Below are positions 53,586 to 61,905 of a DNA stretch of 64,000 nt, in pieces (position 1 is the first letter of the stretch; each line of letters opens with the position of its first letter). Origin of the DNA: Hyphomicrobiales bacterium (GTDB lineage: Bacteria; Pseudomonadota; Alphaproteobacteria; Rhizobiales; Rhizobiaceae); assembly GCA_900472925.1 (NCBI GenBank), contig UCJU01000021.1, positions 1 through 64,000 on the forward strand, in the 5' to 3' direction. A program made the position numbers and the translations under genes. A model generated the notes under the pieces. That model saw only the letters and a program-made list of their open reading frames with translations, did not search any database and was not told the origin of the DNA.

Positions 53586-55442
53586 CTACGGCAACATGTC
53601 GTAGCTGATCAGGTCGAGTTGTGGTGCACCCGTTTTGAGGATCGTGTCGCGCGCGACGAACGCGTAACGTTTACCTTCCTCCAAGGGCACCGGCATGAGC
53701 GTTGGCACGGCGTCGTTGACATAGAGCACGACGTCTTTGCCGTCGGGCGTCCGCACCTGCATCGCGTGGCCGACGAAGCGCGAGCGCGGTTCATTGAACG
53801 CCAGCTTACGGTCGCTCATATCCGGGGACTTGGAGACAATCGTTGCGTCGAAGCGCAGAAGCTGCTGAAACACCGGGTCCTTGACCGGATCAAATGGTAT
53901 CTTGCCGCTCGCACGGTCGTTCTGGTTTTTCAGTTTCGCGGCATCATAGTCTGCAAACGTCGGATACCGCACAGACCACTCGAATGATTTTGATTGGTTC
54001 ATCACGCGATAGGCCGCGCCCGCAAGTGTCGAACTTATTCTTCGCGTAGATACTCTTTCAGATATCTGGTTCACAAAGCTTTGCAACCGTTGCCTCGGCG
54101 AGTCGTCGTTTTCGAACAGAACCTGGAGGCCTGGCCCCATGGCCACGCCAACCTGTTTCGTGTCTGGAGCGACGACGAGGACGGCGCCATTGCCCACATC
54201 CAGCTTGCCAACCCGCATCTGGCGCATAAAGTCCAGCGCGTACCGGTCGGGATCGCGACCTTGCAGATCCTTGACCGCAAGCGTGACCACCTCGACATTG
54301 GTGGCTGCCGCGAACTGGAAGGCGATCGTTTGGAGTTTTTCGCGCACAACCGGGTCGAAAACCCCGGCCTCGTCATAGACAAAACGATCGAATTTGGATG
54401 GCGTTGCTTCGGCAGAAAGCTTCGGCAGATAGTCGATAACAGCGGGACCGATGGGCTTGGAGCCGCCATTGGGGTTCAGTGAAGGCATGTCATCGAAAGG
54501 CCCCGGAATGTCTGGCATCCGCGCCATATCGGTCTGATCGGACGTCATCGTCGGAGCTTCCGAAACCGTTGTTGCTGCCTGCGGCACGCTTTGTTCGCCA
54601 TGTCGTGCAGAAGGCTCCGCTGAAGCGACGGTTTGATCATCGCCGCAACTTTCTCGCTGCTGTTCGCAGGACTGTGCCCAACCTGCCTTGACGGCATCGA
54701 GCCTTTTCTTCCGTCCGGGATGGGTGGGCCCATCAGCCTGCGGTATCAGCGTAGCAATCGCCTTCTCCGCCTGTGGCAAAGAGGCCCCCATTTTGAAGAG
54801 AACAAAGCCGGAGAACTTATCGGCTTCCAGTTCTATCGGCGGCTTGCTGCCGCCTGGCAGAAGCGTGTGGCCAGACAGATGGTGGCCGATTTCGTGAGCG
54901 AGGATCGAGGTTCCACTCCAATCCTGGTCTCCTGTTGCACGCGCCACCTCCTGCATGAAGTGTCGGTTGTATGCAATGACCCGCTTGGGAACGCCGTCTT
55001 GCCCCATGACGATCAGCGCAGCAGCATTTGGGACCGCGCTCTCGGTGATTGTGAAGTTCTGTGGCAGGCCGGTATAGCGCATGATCCGGGACACAGCAGC
55101 GGTCCCATCTGCCTCGGTGGCTGGCTTCAAGGTGCTCGCATCGACTTTTAATGCCTTGCCATCATAGGAACAGGCTTGCAGCATCTCGGAAAGCTGCGTG
55201 GTCAATTCACTTTCGTCGACTTTGCTCGCGTCCGCCTTATCCTTCGTCGCCTCTGCACTGCCTGCGGAAGCAGGTGGCTCGGCCTGCGCAACAAGTGTTC
55301 CTCGTTCAGCTTGATCCAGTTTCGAGAAGATGGGGTCGCATATGGCTCTGTCGTCCTGCGTTGGCCGAATGCTGGCAGCAGATGCGCCTTGGGCCATTAC
55401 ACATGCCGCCGCCACGCTCGCGTACAGAAATAAGGCTCTCAT
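53586..55442 (-). CDS. Exported zinc metalloprotease fused to a TPM domain
   Basis: A 618-residue exported protein. After a signal peptide (about residues 1-23) comes a region with the zinc-protease motif LAHEIGHHLSGH (His183, Glu184, His187) and ELEADKFSGF supplying the third ligand, as in M48-like enzymes. Residues 352-470 form a TPM (DUF477) domain: VYDEAGVFDPVVREKLQTIA, VGNGAVLVVAPDTKQVGVAM, ending QRLQSFVNQI. Residues 480-618 are a third, unrecognised domain. A Pro/Ser/Thr-rich linker (270-345) joins the first two. TPM domains occur in photosystem-assembly and membrane-biogenesis proteins. Transcribed 27 bases after a DUF3667 gene. Confidence 0.82.
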   Translation of the reverse strand: MRALFLYASVAAACVMAQGASAASIRPTQDDRAICDPIFSKLDQAERGTLVAQAEPPASAGSAEATKDKADASKVDESELTTQLSEMLQACSYDGKALKVDASTLKPATEADGTAAVSRIMRYTGLPQNFTITESAVPNAAALIVMGQDGVPKRVIAYNRHFMQEVARATGDQDWSGTSILAHEIGHHLSGHTLLPGGSKPPIELEADKFSGFVLFKMGASLPQAEKAIATLIPQADGPTHPGRKKRLDAVKAGWAQSCEQQRESCGDDQTVASAEPSARHGEQSVPQAATTVSEAPTMTSDQTDMARMPDIPGPFDDMPSLNPNGGSKPIGPAVIDYLPKLSAEATPSKFDRFVYDEAGVFDPVVREKLQTIAFQFAAATNVEVVTLAVKDLQGRDPDRYALDFMRQMRVGKLDVGNGAVLVVAPDTKQVGVAMGPGLQVLFENDDSPRQRLQSFVNQISERVSTRRISSTLAGAAYRVMNQSKSFEWSVRYPTFADYDAAKLKNQNDRASGKIPFDPVKDPVFQQLLRFDATIVSKSPDMSDRKLAFNEPRSRFVGHAMQVRTPDGKDVVLYVNDAVPTLMPVPLEEGKRYAFVARDTILKTGAPQLDLISYDMLP

Positions 55443-55469
55443 GGTGTCTTCCTCATGTCTTTGCTTCAG

Positions 55470-56294
55470 TCAGGAAAGTTGCGCCAAAACGATATGGATG
55501 ACGGCGCGTGCATAGAGATAGAAAAGCCCCTCCTTCGACAAGTAAAACAGGCCTGCCCCGATTGCGGGCCACCACCATTGTTGTCGCCAATCAATGGCGA
55601 AAAACTGTCCGAAAGCGAAAAATACAATCCCGATTTCGACAAATGGCATGTAATAGGCAGCGTAGAAGCGGTGAGACTTGACCATATCTACTGTGGAATT
55701 GAGCAGTAACGGGGATAGATTGATGACGTTGGCAACGATGATGACGAAGTGCGTATAGGTCGCCAGCACCAGATGTTCGATAAAGTTGAACCCCTGCCGC
55801 GTCCAGAAAACGATGTTCGATGCAATCAATATCGCCAGGATGCCGAGCGAGAACGACCATTTCGACCAGGATTGAACCAAGACCACCGCTCTGCTGAGCC
55901 GCGCGTCCTGGGTTCCGAGATAGTCAACCTGCGCAATTAACAACAGCAGCACGACAATTGCTGCAAGGAGCAGTTTGAGAGGATGTGTGTGGCTTTTTCT
56001 CTGCCCAAGAACATATTCTCGGGCAACGGTGCCAGGCTTCAGGACGACGCGAAAGGCAGATTTCGCCATATCGGTCTCAAACCAGCGAAGTTTCTCCCAA
56101 ACCTCGTCACGCAGGTGCGAGGAACCAAGCCGCTTGGCTTTCTTCTGTCCGCAAACATGGCAATATTTATCGCGGAGAGATTGACCGCAGTTGCGGCAGA
56201 TCGCCTCCTCAAAAAAACGATTGGATACGCGGGGAATGTCGCTCGCCTCAGGTTTCTTAGCCAGAGTTGATCCGATTTCCGGCGATTGTTCCAT
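55470..56294 (-). CDS. DUF3667 membrane protein with zinc ribbon
   Basis: A 274-residue protein. The N-terminal zinc ribbon is CRNCGQSLRDKYCHVCGQ (four Cys in two CxxC pairs), followed by the DUF3667 core PGTVAREYVLGQRKSHTHPL and about five membrane helices. Function unknown in the family. It is the first gene of a two-gene unit with the metalloprotease/TPM fusion, suggesting a shared envelope role. Confidence 0.82.
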   Translation of the reverse strand: MEQSPEIGSTLAKKPEASDIPRVSNRFFEEAICRNCGQSLRDKYCHVCGQKKAKRLGSSHLRDEVWEKLRWFETDMAKSAFRVVLKPGTVAREYVLGQRKSHTHPLKLLLAAIVVLLLLIAQVDYLGTQDARLSRAVVLVQSWSKWSFSLGILAILIASNIVFWTRQGFNFIEHLVLATYTHFVIIVANVINLSPLLLNSTVDMVKSHRFYAAYYMPFVEIGIVFFAFGQFFAIDWRQQWWWPAIGAGLFYLSKEGLFYLYARAVIHIVLAQLS

Positions 56295-56782
56295 AAAGAC
56301 TACCCCGCGCCTTACTTAAGCATTTCACCCCGACACGCGGATCGTACACTAATCCATGCAGCGCGCGATTGGTATCGGATCGCTGTAGAGCTTAAAGAGA
56401 GGGCCCAATTTGGGTGCCGATCTCCCCGGCAGGGGGTCAAAATCGACGCCTTCGGCGGCCTCAAATATATATTAGTAATTTTGATACGGACCTTGTGCTT
56501 CTGGGTAAGAGTGACCCTAAACGCTTGCTTCTGAGCCAGTTGGTCTCAGCCCCCATACAGACCTTCTTTGGCGAAACACATTATCATCTCCATAACTTCC
56601 AGTTATGCGCGAGCGTATTTTTTTTATTCTGCTAACCGTCCGGCTGGGTGCTAACATTCTGTAAAACAATAATGGGAACCTTGGCCGTACGGATTATCCG
56701 ACGACCAATTCATAGCAAGTCTTTCAAGCGACGTGACTAAGCAGTCACCGCGCCAAGTCTTAGCTGTAGCATGGGAGTTAAA
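56295..56782. other. Intergenic region, no convincing gene
   Basis: The 488 bases between divergent genes include a short frame at 56286-56534 and another at 56414-56635 without ribosome-binding sites or recognisable sequence. The A/T content rises toward 56600-56640 (TATTTTTTTTATT), where a promoter could lie. No other feature seen. Confidence 0.4.
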
Positions 56783-56860
56783 ATGATTAGGACAGAGCCA
56801 TCCTTTATTTCGGGGATCCCGACCGTAGATACGGTCGCAGCGGAGCGTTCCCTGCGATGA
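56783..56860 (+). CDS. Putative 25-residue leader peptide ORF
   Basis: ATG 56783 follows GGGAG at a proper distance, and the frame ends in TGA that overlaps the start of the ABC ATPase gene as ATGA. The peptide reads MIRTEPSFISGIPTVDTVAA then ERSLR. Within it, GACCGTAGATACGGTC (56821-56836) is a 16-base perfect inverted repeat with a two-base centre, usable as an operator or a hairpin. Coupled translation could set expression of the importer. It may be an accidental frame. Confidence 0.4.
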   Translation: MIRTEPSFISGIPTVDTVAAERSLR

Positions 56861-57621
56861 CGCCTGCCTCAGACAACGTCCTCATTCGCCTCGCATCGCT
56901 GAGCAAACATTACGGCTCTCACACCGTTCTGGACGGTATCGATCTGGAAGTGCGCTCCGGAGAGGTCCTTGCCATTATCGGGCCGAGCGGATCGGGAAAA
57001 AGCACGCTCTTGCGCTGTATCAACTATCTTGAGCCCCCTGACGGAGGCACGATCACCATCGGTTCCGCGACCATCGATGCATCACGACCTGCTACGCCCG
57101 AGGAACTCTCCAAGCTGCGACGCCGGGTCGGGATGGTCTTCCAATCTTTCAATCTGTTTCCTCACATGTCTGTGCTGCGCAACATCAGTCTTGCACAGGA
57201 ACGTGTGTTGGGCCGGAGCCGAAAGGATGCCGACGAGCGTTCGATGCAGCTTCTGAAGCGAGTTGGCCTCGCCGATAAGGCCTCGCAATATCCCGTTCGA
57301 TGTTCAGGTGGCCAGCAACAGCGTATCGCGATTGCCCGCTCGCTTGCGCTTGATCCGGAGATCATGCTGTTCGACGAACCCACCTCGGCACTCGATCCGG
57401 AACTCGGCCTCGAGGTTCTTACAGTCATGCGCGAACTCGCCGAAAGCGGCATGACAATGATCGTCGTGACCCATGAGATGGGATTTGCCGAGAATGTCTC
57501 AGACAACGTCATGATCATGGCGGATGGTCATATCGTTGAAAAAGGATCGTCCAAGGAGATCATGCGAAATCCGCAACAGGAACGTACGAAGCGATTTCTT
57601 CGTGCGGTGCATGACCGATGA
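56857..57621 (+). CDS. Polar amino acid ABC transporter ATPase
   Basis: A 254-residue ATPase of the HisP/GlnQ class. Walker A GPSGSGKST, Q-loop VFQSFNLFPHMSVL, signature CSGGQQQRIAIARSLA and Walker B IMLFDEPTSALDPELG are complete. The signature begins RCSGG where LSGG is usual. It overlaps the first permease gene by four bases and a short leader frame at its start. Confidence 0.93.
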   Translation: MTPASDNVLIRLASLSKHYGSHTVLDGIDLEVRSGEVLAIIGPSGSGKSTLLRCINYLEPPDGGTITIGSATIDASRPATPEELSKLRRRVGMVFQSFNLFPHMSVLRNISLAQERVLGRSRKDADERSMQLLKRVGLADKASQYPVRCSGGQQQRIAIARSLALDPEIMLFDEPTSALDPELGLEVLTVMRELAESGMTMIVVTHEMGFAENVSDNVMIMADGHIVEKGSSKEIMRNPQQERTKRFLRAVHDR

Positions 57622-58262
57622 GCGCGGCGGACCTGCTTCCACTTCTGCGGGGATTGGTATGGACGATCGCCTTGACGGCAGGCGCGTTCATGATCGGCGC
57701 TGTTCTCGGCATTCCGTTGCTGGTGGCACGGCGCAGCCGCTTTTGGCTGGTGCGCTTTCTCGCCATGGTCATCATTCAGATCGTACGTTCTATTCCACCG
57801 ATCTTGTGGCTATTTCTGATCTTTTTCGGTCTCGGCATGGGCTTTATGCCTATTAGTCCTTTCCATGCAGCACTTCTTGGACTGGGGATGATTGCAGCAG
57901 CCAACATGGCGGAGATTTACCGGGGTGCGGTTGCTTCCATTCATCACGGCCAATGGGAAGCGGCTAGAGCCCTCGACCTCAATCGCTGGTCGATCTTTCG
58001 CGATATCGTCGCGCCGCAGGCCTTCCGCGTCGCCTTGCCGTCTGCGGCAAGCTACCTCATCGGTCTCATGAAAGAGACGGCAGTCGCCTCAACGATAGGA
58101 GTGTCGGAGCTTGCCTATCAAGGCAATCAACTCTCACAGTTGACCTATCGCGGCTTGGAAGTGTTTGCGCTGGTCGGTCTGTTTTATGTGCTCATAAGCC
58201 TTCCGATCGCTTGGCTCTCTCGCCTTGCAGACAGCTATCTTCTGGCAAAGGTGGCACGCTGA
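57618..58262 (+). CDS. Amino acid ABC transporter permease (HisM/HisQ family)
   Basis: A 214-residue membrane subunit with about five helices. The family segments FLAMVIIQIVRSIPPILWLF, AEIYRGAVASIHHGQWEAA and the EAA loop near ALDLNRWSIFRDIVAPQAFR are present. The start overlaps the ATPase stop (ATGA), and the end shares one base with the next permease. Confidence 0.92.
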   Translation: MSAADLLPLLRGLVWTIALTAGAFMIGAVLGIPLLVARRSRFWLVRFLAMVIIQIVRSIPPILWLFLIFFGLGMGFMPISPFHAALLGLGMIAAANMAEIYRGAVASIHHGQWEAARALDLNRWSIFRDIVAPQAFRVALPSAASYLIGLMKETAVASTIGVSELAYQGNQLSQLTYRGLEVFALVGLFYVLISLPIAWLSRLADSYLLAKVAR

Positions 58263-58924
58263 TGTTTCCAACATATGATGAAATCCTGACTTGGCTCCCA
58301 GACCTCCTGGGTGGACTGTGGACTAGCGTGCAGGTCGCAGCCCTGAGCCTGCTGATAGGAATTCCCTTCGGCCTGGTCTTGGCACTTGGTGTTTTGTCCA
58401 AGCGCCGTGCGGTAAAGGGTCTCAGCCTTTTGGTCGTCGAGATCGGTCGCGGCGCACCTGCACTTGTCCTGCTGCAATTCATATATTTTGGCCTGCCGAC
58501 AACAGGGCTGATGCTGGGCTCCTTCACGGCGGCGGTTATTGCGTTGGCCTGGAATACTGGCGCCTACACCAGCGAGATCATTCGCGCGAGCCTGCAGTCT
58601 GTCGCCCATGGTCAACGCGAGGCCGCGGTTTCACTTGGCCTCAACCGCGCGGATGAACTTCGTTACGTGATCCTGCCGCAGGGCCTTCGTGTCGCTCTCC
58701 CGGCACTCCTTGGATTCTCCATTTTGATTTTCCAGGGCACTTCACTCTGCTTCACCATTGCGCTGCCTGAACTGGTGAGCCGATCCTACGAGATCGGATC
58801 GACCACTTTCCGTTATATGCCTGCTCTCCTTTGCGCCGGTGCACTCTACGCCAGCATCTCCATCCCTGCTGCCTTGCTCGTCAATCACGTCGAGAAGCGC
58901 GCCGGGCTTTACGTCGAACGTTAA
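58262..58924 (+). CDS. Amino acid ABC transporter permease (HisQ/HisM family)
   Basis: A 220-residue subunit that starts at ATG 58262, sharing a base with the previous stop (TGATG). It has about five helices, VEIGRGAPALVLLQFIYFGL, TSEIIRASLQSVAHGQREA and the EAA loop SLGLNRADELRYVILPQGLR. The two permeases should make a heterodimeric channel. Confidence 0.92.
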   Translation: MFPTYDEILTWLPDLLGGLWTSVQVAALSLLIGIPFGLVLALGVLSKRRAVKGLSLLVVEIGRGAPALVLLQFIYFGLPTTGLMLGSFTAAVIALAWNTGAYTSEIIRASLQSVAHGQREAAVSLGLNRADELRYVILPQGLRVALPALLGFSILIFQGTSLCFTIALPELVSRSYEIGSTTFRYMPALLCAGALYASISIPAALLVNHVEKRAGLYVER

Positions 58925-58947
58925 ACCTCAGTTGAAAGGATGCCTGC

Positions 58948-59787
58948 ATGACCAGAATGACCACGACCACGCAGTTTCTTCTTGCCGGCATCGCCGGTCT
59001 GCTAATCTGCGCGCCGATCGCCAATGCACAGGATTGTACGCCCAAGCATAAATTCGACACGGTCGAGGCCGGCACGCTGACGGTTGCGGTCACGACCTAT
59101 GCCCCACATTCCTTTGTGGACGACAAGGGTGAGATGAAAGGGATTGATGGCGACATCGCTGCGGAATTTGCCAAGCGTGAATGCCTGAAGGTGAAGGCAG
59201 TCGCTGTCGATCCGGCTGCGGCCATTCAATATGTGCTTTCGGGCCAGGCCGACATCACGACTGGCGATTGGTATCGTACGGCTGAGCGCGCTAAGGTCAT
59301 GAACCTTTCTGCCCCGCTCTACACGGACCAGATGGGTATTTACTCGAAGCAAGACTTCAAGAAGGTTTCCGATCTGGAAGGCAAGAAAGTCGGTACCGTG
59401 CAAGGTTATCTCTGGGTTTCAGACCTGAAGACCGTACTCGGCGCCTCTCTCAAGCTCTATCCAAACTCGGTCAATATGCAGCAGGACCTGAAGTCTGGCC
59501 GCATCGATGTCGCGGTAGACGGCTATTCCACAGGTGTCGTTGCCGCCCAGAAGGGTGCGCTGGGCGATATCAAGGTCAGTGTTGCAGCCGTCGATCCGCG
59601 CGTTAAGGCGACGAAGGAAGCCGCACAGGCAGCCTTTCCTTATTCCCTCAAGGCCAAGGAGCTGGGCGTGGCGCTTGATGCCGGGATTACTGACATGCAC
59701 AAGGACGGGACGATTGTCACCATTCTCAAGTCCTACGGCTTGGACGGAACTGCCGCGAACACAGGCGCACCACGCCTCGTAGAGTAA
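58948..59787 (+). CDS. Amino acid ABC transporter binding protein (family 3)
   Basis: A 279-residue receptor with signal peptide (FLLAGIAGLLICAPIANAQ). The SBP_bac_3 core is seen in GTLTVAVTTYAPHSFVDDKG, GIDGDIAAEFAKREC and ADITTGDWYRTAERAKVMNL. GAAAGGATGCCTGC precedes the ATG. A hairpin follows within ten bases of the stop. Family 3 ligands are amino acids or related amines; the racemase-type and reductase genes downstream suggest an unusual or D-configured ligand. Confidence 0.92.
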   Translation: MTRMTTTTQFLLAGIAGLLICAPIANAQDCTPKHKFDTVEAGTLTVAVTTYAPHSFVDDKGEMKGIDGDIAAEFAKRECLKVKAVAVDPAAAIQYVLSGQADITTGDWYRTAERAKVMNLSAPLYTDQMGIYSKQDFKKVSDLEGKKVGTVQGYLWVSDLKTVLGASLKLYPNSVNMQQDLKSGRIDVAVDGYSTGVVAAQKGALGDIKVSVAAVDPRVKATKEAAQAAFPYSLKAKELGVALDAGITDMHKDGTIVTILKSYGLDGTAANTGAPRLVE

Positions 59788-59795
59788 AAGACATC

Positions 59796-59817
59796 GCGGG
59801 GGATGGTGATCCCCCGC
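59796..59817 (+). other. Stem-loop 3' of the amino-acid receptor gene
   Basis: GCGGGGGAT and ATCCCCCGC pair perfectly over nine bases with a GGTG loop. It starts eight bases after the stop codon and is followed by AAAA, not a T-run. It fits a protective or attenuating hairpin inside the operon. Confidence 0.6.
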
Positions 59818-59846
59818 AAAAACTCACATCGAAGTCGGAGAAGATC

Positions 59847-60581
59847 ATGACTGTCTACACGGTCACGCGCAAAACACAGTCATGGTACGGCGAACAGATC
59901 GGTATCCTCATCCTTGATGCAGCATACCCCTGTGTTCCCGGCAATGTCGGCAATGCGACGACCTATGATTATCCTGTTCGGTTTCAGGAAGTGCACGGCG
60001 CATCCATCGATCGGCTCCTCAATCAGCGCGATCCGGCATTGAAGGAGGCCTTTGTCGAAGCGGCTGTCGAGTTGCAAAACCGGGGCGTAAAGGCGATCAC
60101 CGGTGCTTGCGGTTTCATGGCCTATTTTCAGCAAGAGGTCGCAGCCGCCGTCGATATTCCCGTTTTCCTTTCCAGCTTGATGCAAATTCCCTTCATGCAC
60201 TCCGCTTGTGGCGGTCGTGTCGGTGTCATCACCGCAAATGCATCACGACTGACACCGCGCCACTTTGCGGCATGCAATGTCAGCGACAGTGTTCCCTTGG
60301 CGGTAGCAGGCATGGAAGGGCAGACAGAATTTCGTGAAGCCATTCTTGAAGAACGGGGCACGCTCGATTCCGCTGCCATTGAACGGGAAGTGACTGATGT
60401 CGCGCGCAAACTAGTCGAGGACAATCCCGACGTCAAATCGATCCTGCTCGAATGCAGCGATCTGCCGCCCTATGCGCATGCTGTGCAGGCAGCGACTGGG
60501 CGTCCAGTCTTCGATTTTATAACGATGATCAATTACGTCCAGCAGAGCGTGATGCGCCGCCCGTATACCGGCAGCATGTAG
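59847..60581 (+). CDS. Aspartate/glutamate racemase-family protein
   Basis: A 244-residue protein of the PLP-independent two-cysteine racemase fold. The two Cys are Cys88 in TGACGFMAYF and Cys202 in LLECSDLPPY. The early GILILDAAYPCVPGNVGNA and middle GRVGVITANASRLT are typical of the Asp/Glu/hydantoin racemase superfamily. The gene is directly downstream of the amino acid importer, so it probably acts on its ligand. The exact reaction (racemase or maleate-isomerase-like) is not set by sequence alone. Confidence 0.85.
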   Translation: MTVYTVTRKTQSWYGEQIGILILDAAYPCVPGNVGNATTYDYPVRFQEVHGASIDRLLNQRDPALKEAFVEAAVELQNRGVKAITGACGFMAYFQQEVAAAVDIPVFLSSLMQIPFMHSACGGRVGVITANASRLTPRHFAACNVSDSVPLAVAGMEGQTEFREAILEERGTLDSAAIEREVTDVARKLVEDNPDVKSILLECSDLPPYAHAVQAATGRPVFDFITMINYVQQSVMRRPYTGSM

Positions 60582-60619
60582 GCGGAAACCGGGCGCTGCA
60601 TCTCTGATAGGATTGTCTC

Positions 60620-61759
60620 ATGTCGCTTGACCACTATTTTCTGCTGGGTCGATCCGGGCTTCGGGTCAGTCGCCTGTCGCTGGGCACAATGACCTTTGGC
60701 AATGGCGGTATCCGTGGAATAGGCGGAACCTGGGGCAGCAGCGAAGAAGCGGCACGCGAAATCTTTCGCCGATATGTGGAAGCGGGTGGAAATTTCATTG
60801 ATACCGCCGATTCCTACGCCGCCGGATTGAGCGAGAGCCTTGTCGGTAAATTTGTTGGCGAAATGGGTATTCGCGAGCAGTTGGTCATTGCCACGAAGTT
60901 TTCCAACAACAGTGCATCAGGCAATCCGAATGCAGGGGGCAACGGGCGCAAGAATATCATGCGCGCCGTTGATGCTTCGCTGAGGCGACTGAAAACCGAC
61001 TACATCGACCTCTACTGGCTCCATACCTGGGACCGAATGACGCCGGTGGAGGAGGTTGTCCGCACCTTGGACGACCTTGTGCGGGCAGGTAAGATTCTTC
61101 ACGTCGGGTTTTCTGATGTTCCCGGCTGGTACGCCGCTCGTGCGCAGACCTGGGCCGAGGTCCATGGTCTATCTCAACCGATCGCCCTTCAGCTTCCCTA
61201 TTCACTGGTCGAGCGCAGCATCGAGCATGAATTTGTCCCACTGGCACAGACGTCCGGTTTGGGTGTCGTTGCCTGGAGCCCGCTGGCCATGGGCTTGCTG
61301 TCAGGAAAATACCGCTCCGGAGATACCGCATCCGGGAGGCTTTCCCTCGATGCCTCAGGAAGCGGTCTTGGCTTGTTTTCAGACCGCAATATCCGCATTG
61401 TATCAGCTCTCGAAAAGGTTGCACTCGAGGTTGGCCGAAGCATGGCCCAGGTGGCTCTCAACTGGGTCACCGACCGACCGGGCGTTGCCGCCGCAATTAT
61501 CGGGGCAAGCCGTCTGGAGCAGCTGGACGAAAATCTAGCAGCCCTCGATTTTGCGTTGTCAGCCGAGCACAAGACTTTTCTGAATGCAGCGAGCGCCATC
61601 GAAGCGCCTTATCCGTATAGACTTTTCGCCGATGATTATCAGGCTGGCATACTGAACACCGGCAGCACCGTTGGCGATAAGCCAGAGCATTATTATTCCC
61701 GGACCTTTTTACCGAAAGTCTCTGATTATGTGTTTGGGCAGCCGAAGGATCAGAAATGA
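60620..61759 (+). CDS. Aldo/keto reductase
   Basis: A 379-residue AKR barrel. The catalytic tetrad is Asp61 and Tyr66 in FIDTADSY, Lys93 in IATKF and His135 in LYWLHTWD. The late GASRLEQLDENLAALDF is the nucleotide-binding helix. It is longer than the usual 330 residues because of C-terminal residues after YRLFADDYQAG. It is last in the importer operon and probably reduces or oxidises a product of the imported compound with NADP(H). Confidence 0.9.
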   Translation: MSLDHYFLLGRSGLRVSRLSLGTMTFGNGGIRGIGGTWGSSEEAAREIFRRYVEAGGNFIDTADSYAAGLSESLVGKFVGEMGIREQLVIATKFSNNSASGNPNAGGNGRKNIMRAVDASLRRLKTDYIDLYWLHTWDRMTPVEEVVRTLDDLVRAGKILHVGFSDVPGWYAARAQTWAEVHGLSQPIALQLPYSLVERSIEHEFVPLAQTSGLGVVAWSPLAMGLLSGKYRSGDTASGRLSLDASGSGLGLFSDRNIRIVSALEKVALEVGRSMAQVALNWVTDRPGVAAAIIGASRLEQLDENLAALDFALSAEHKTFLNAASAIEAPYPYRLFADDYQAGILNTGSTVGDKPEHYYSRTFLPKVSDYVFGQPKDQK

Positions 61760-61905
61760 TAGCGCCGTAGCGGGCGCAACAGCGTTCAAAAGAATCTGCG
61801 CTTACACGGGCTGCGGAAGAAGACCGCGCCGATGGCCCTGCCGCGGTCTCATTGCAAAGAAATGTATTGTTGTCGATGCCGTCAGGCGTGCCGTACCGAA
61901 CGAGT

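Noticed and set aside
53994..54482. 162-codon open frame on the plus strand inside the metalloprotease/TPM gene
   Set aside because: Runs antisense through the TPM domain and linker; no motif of its own.
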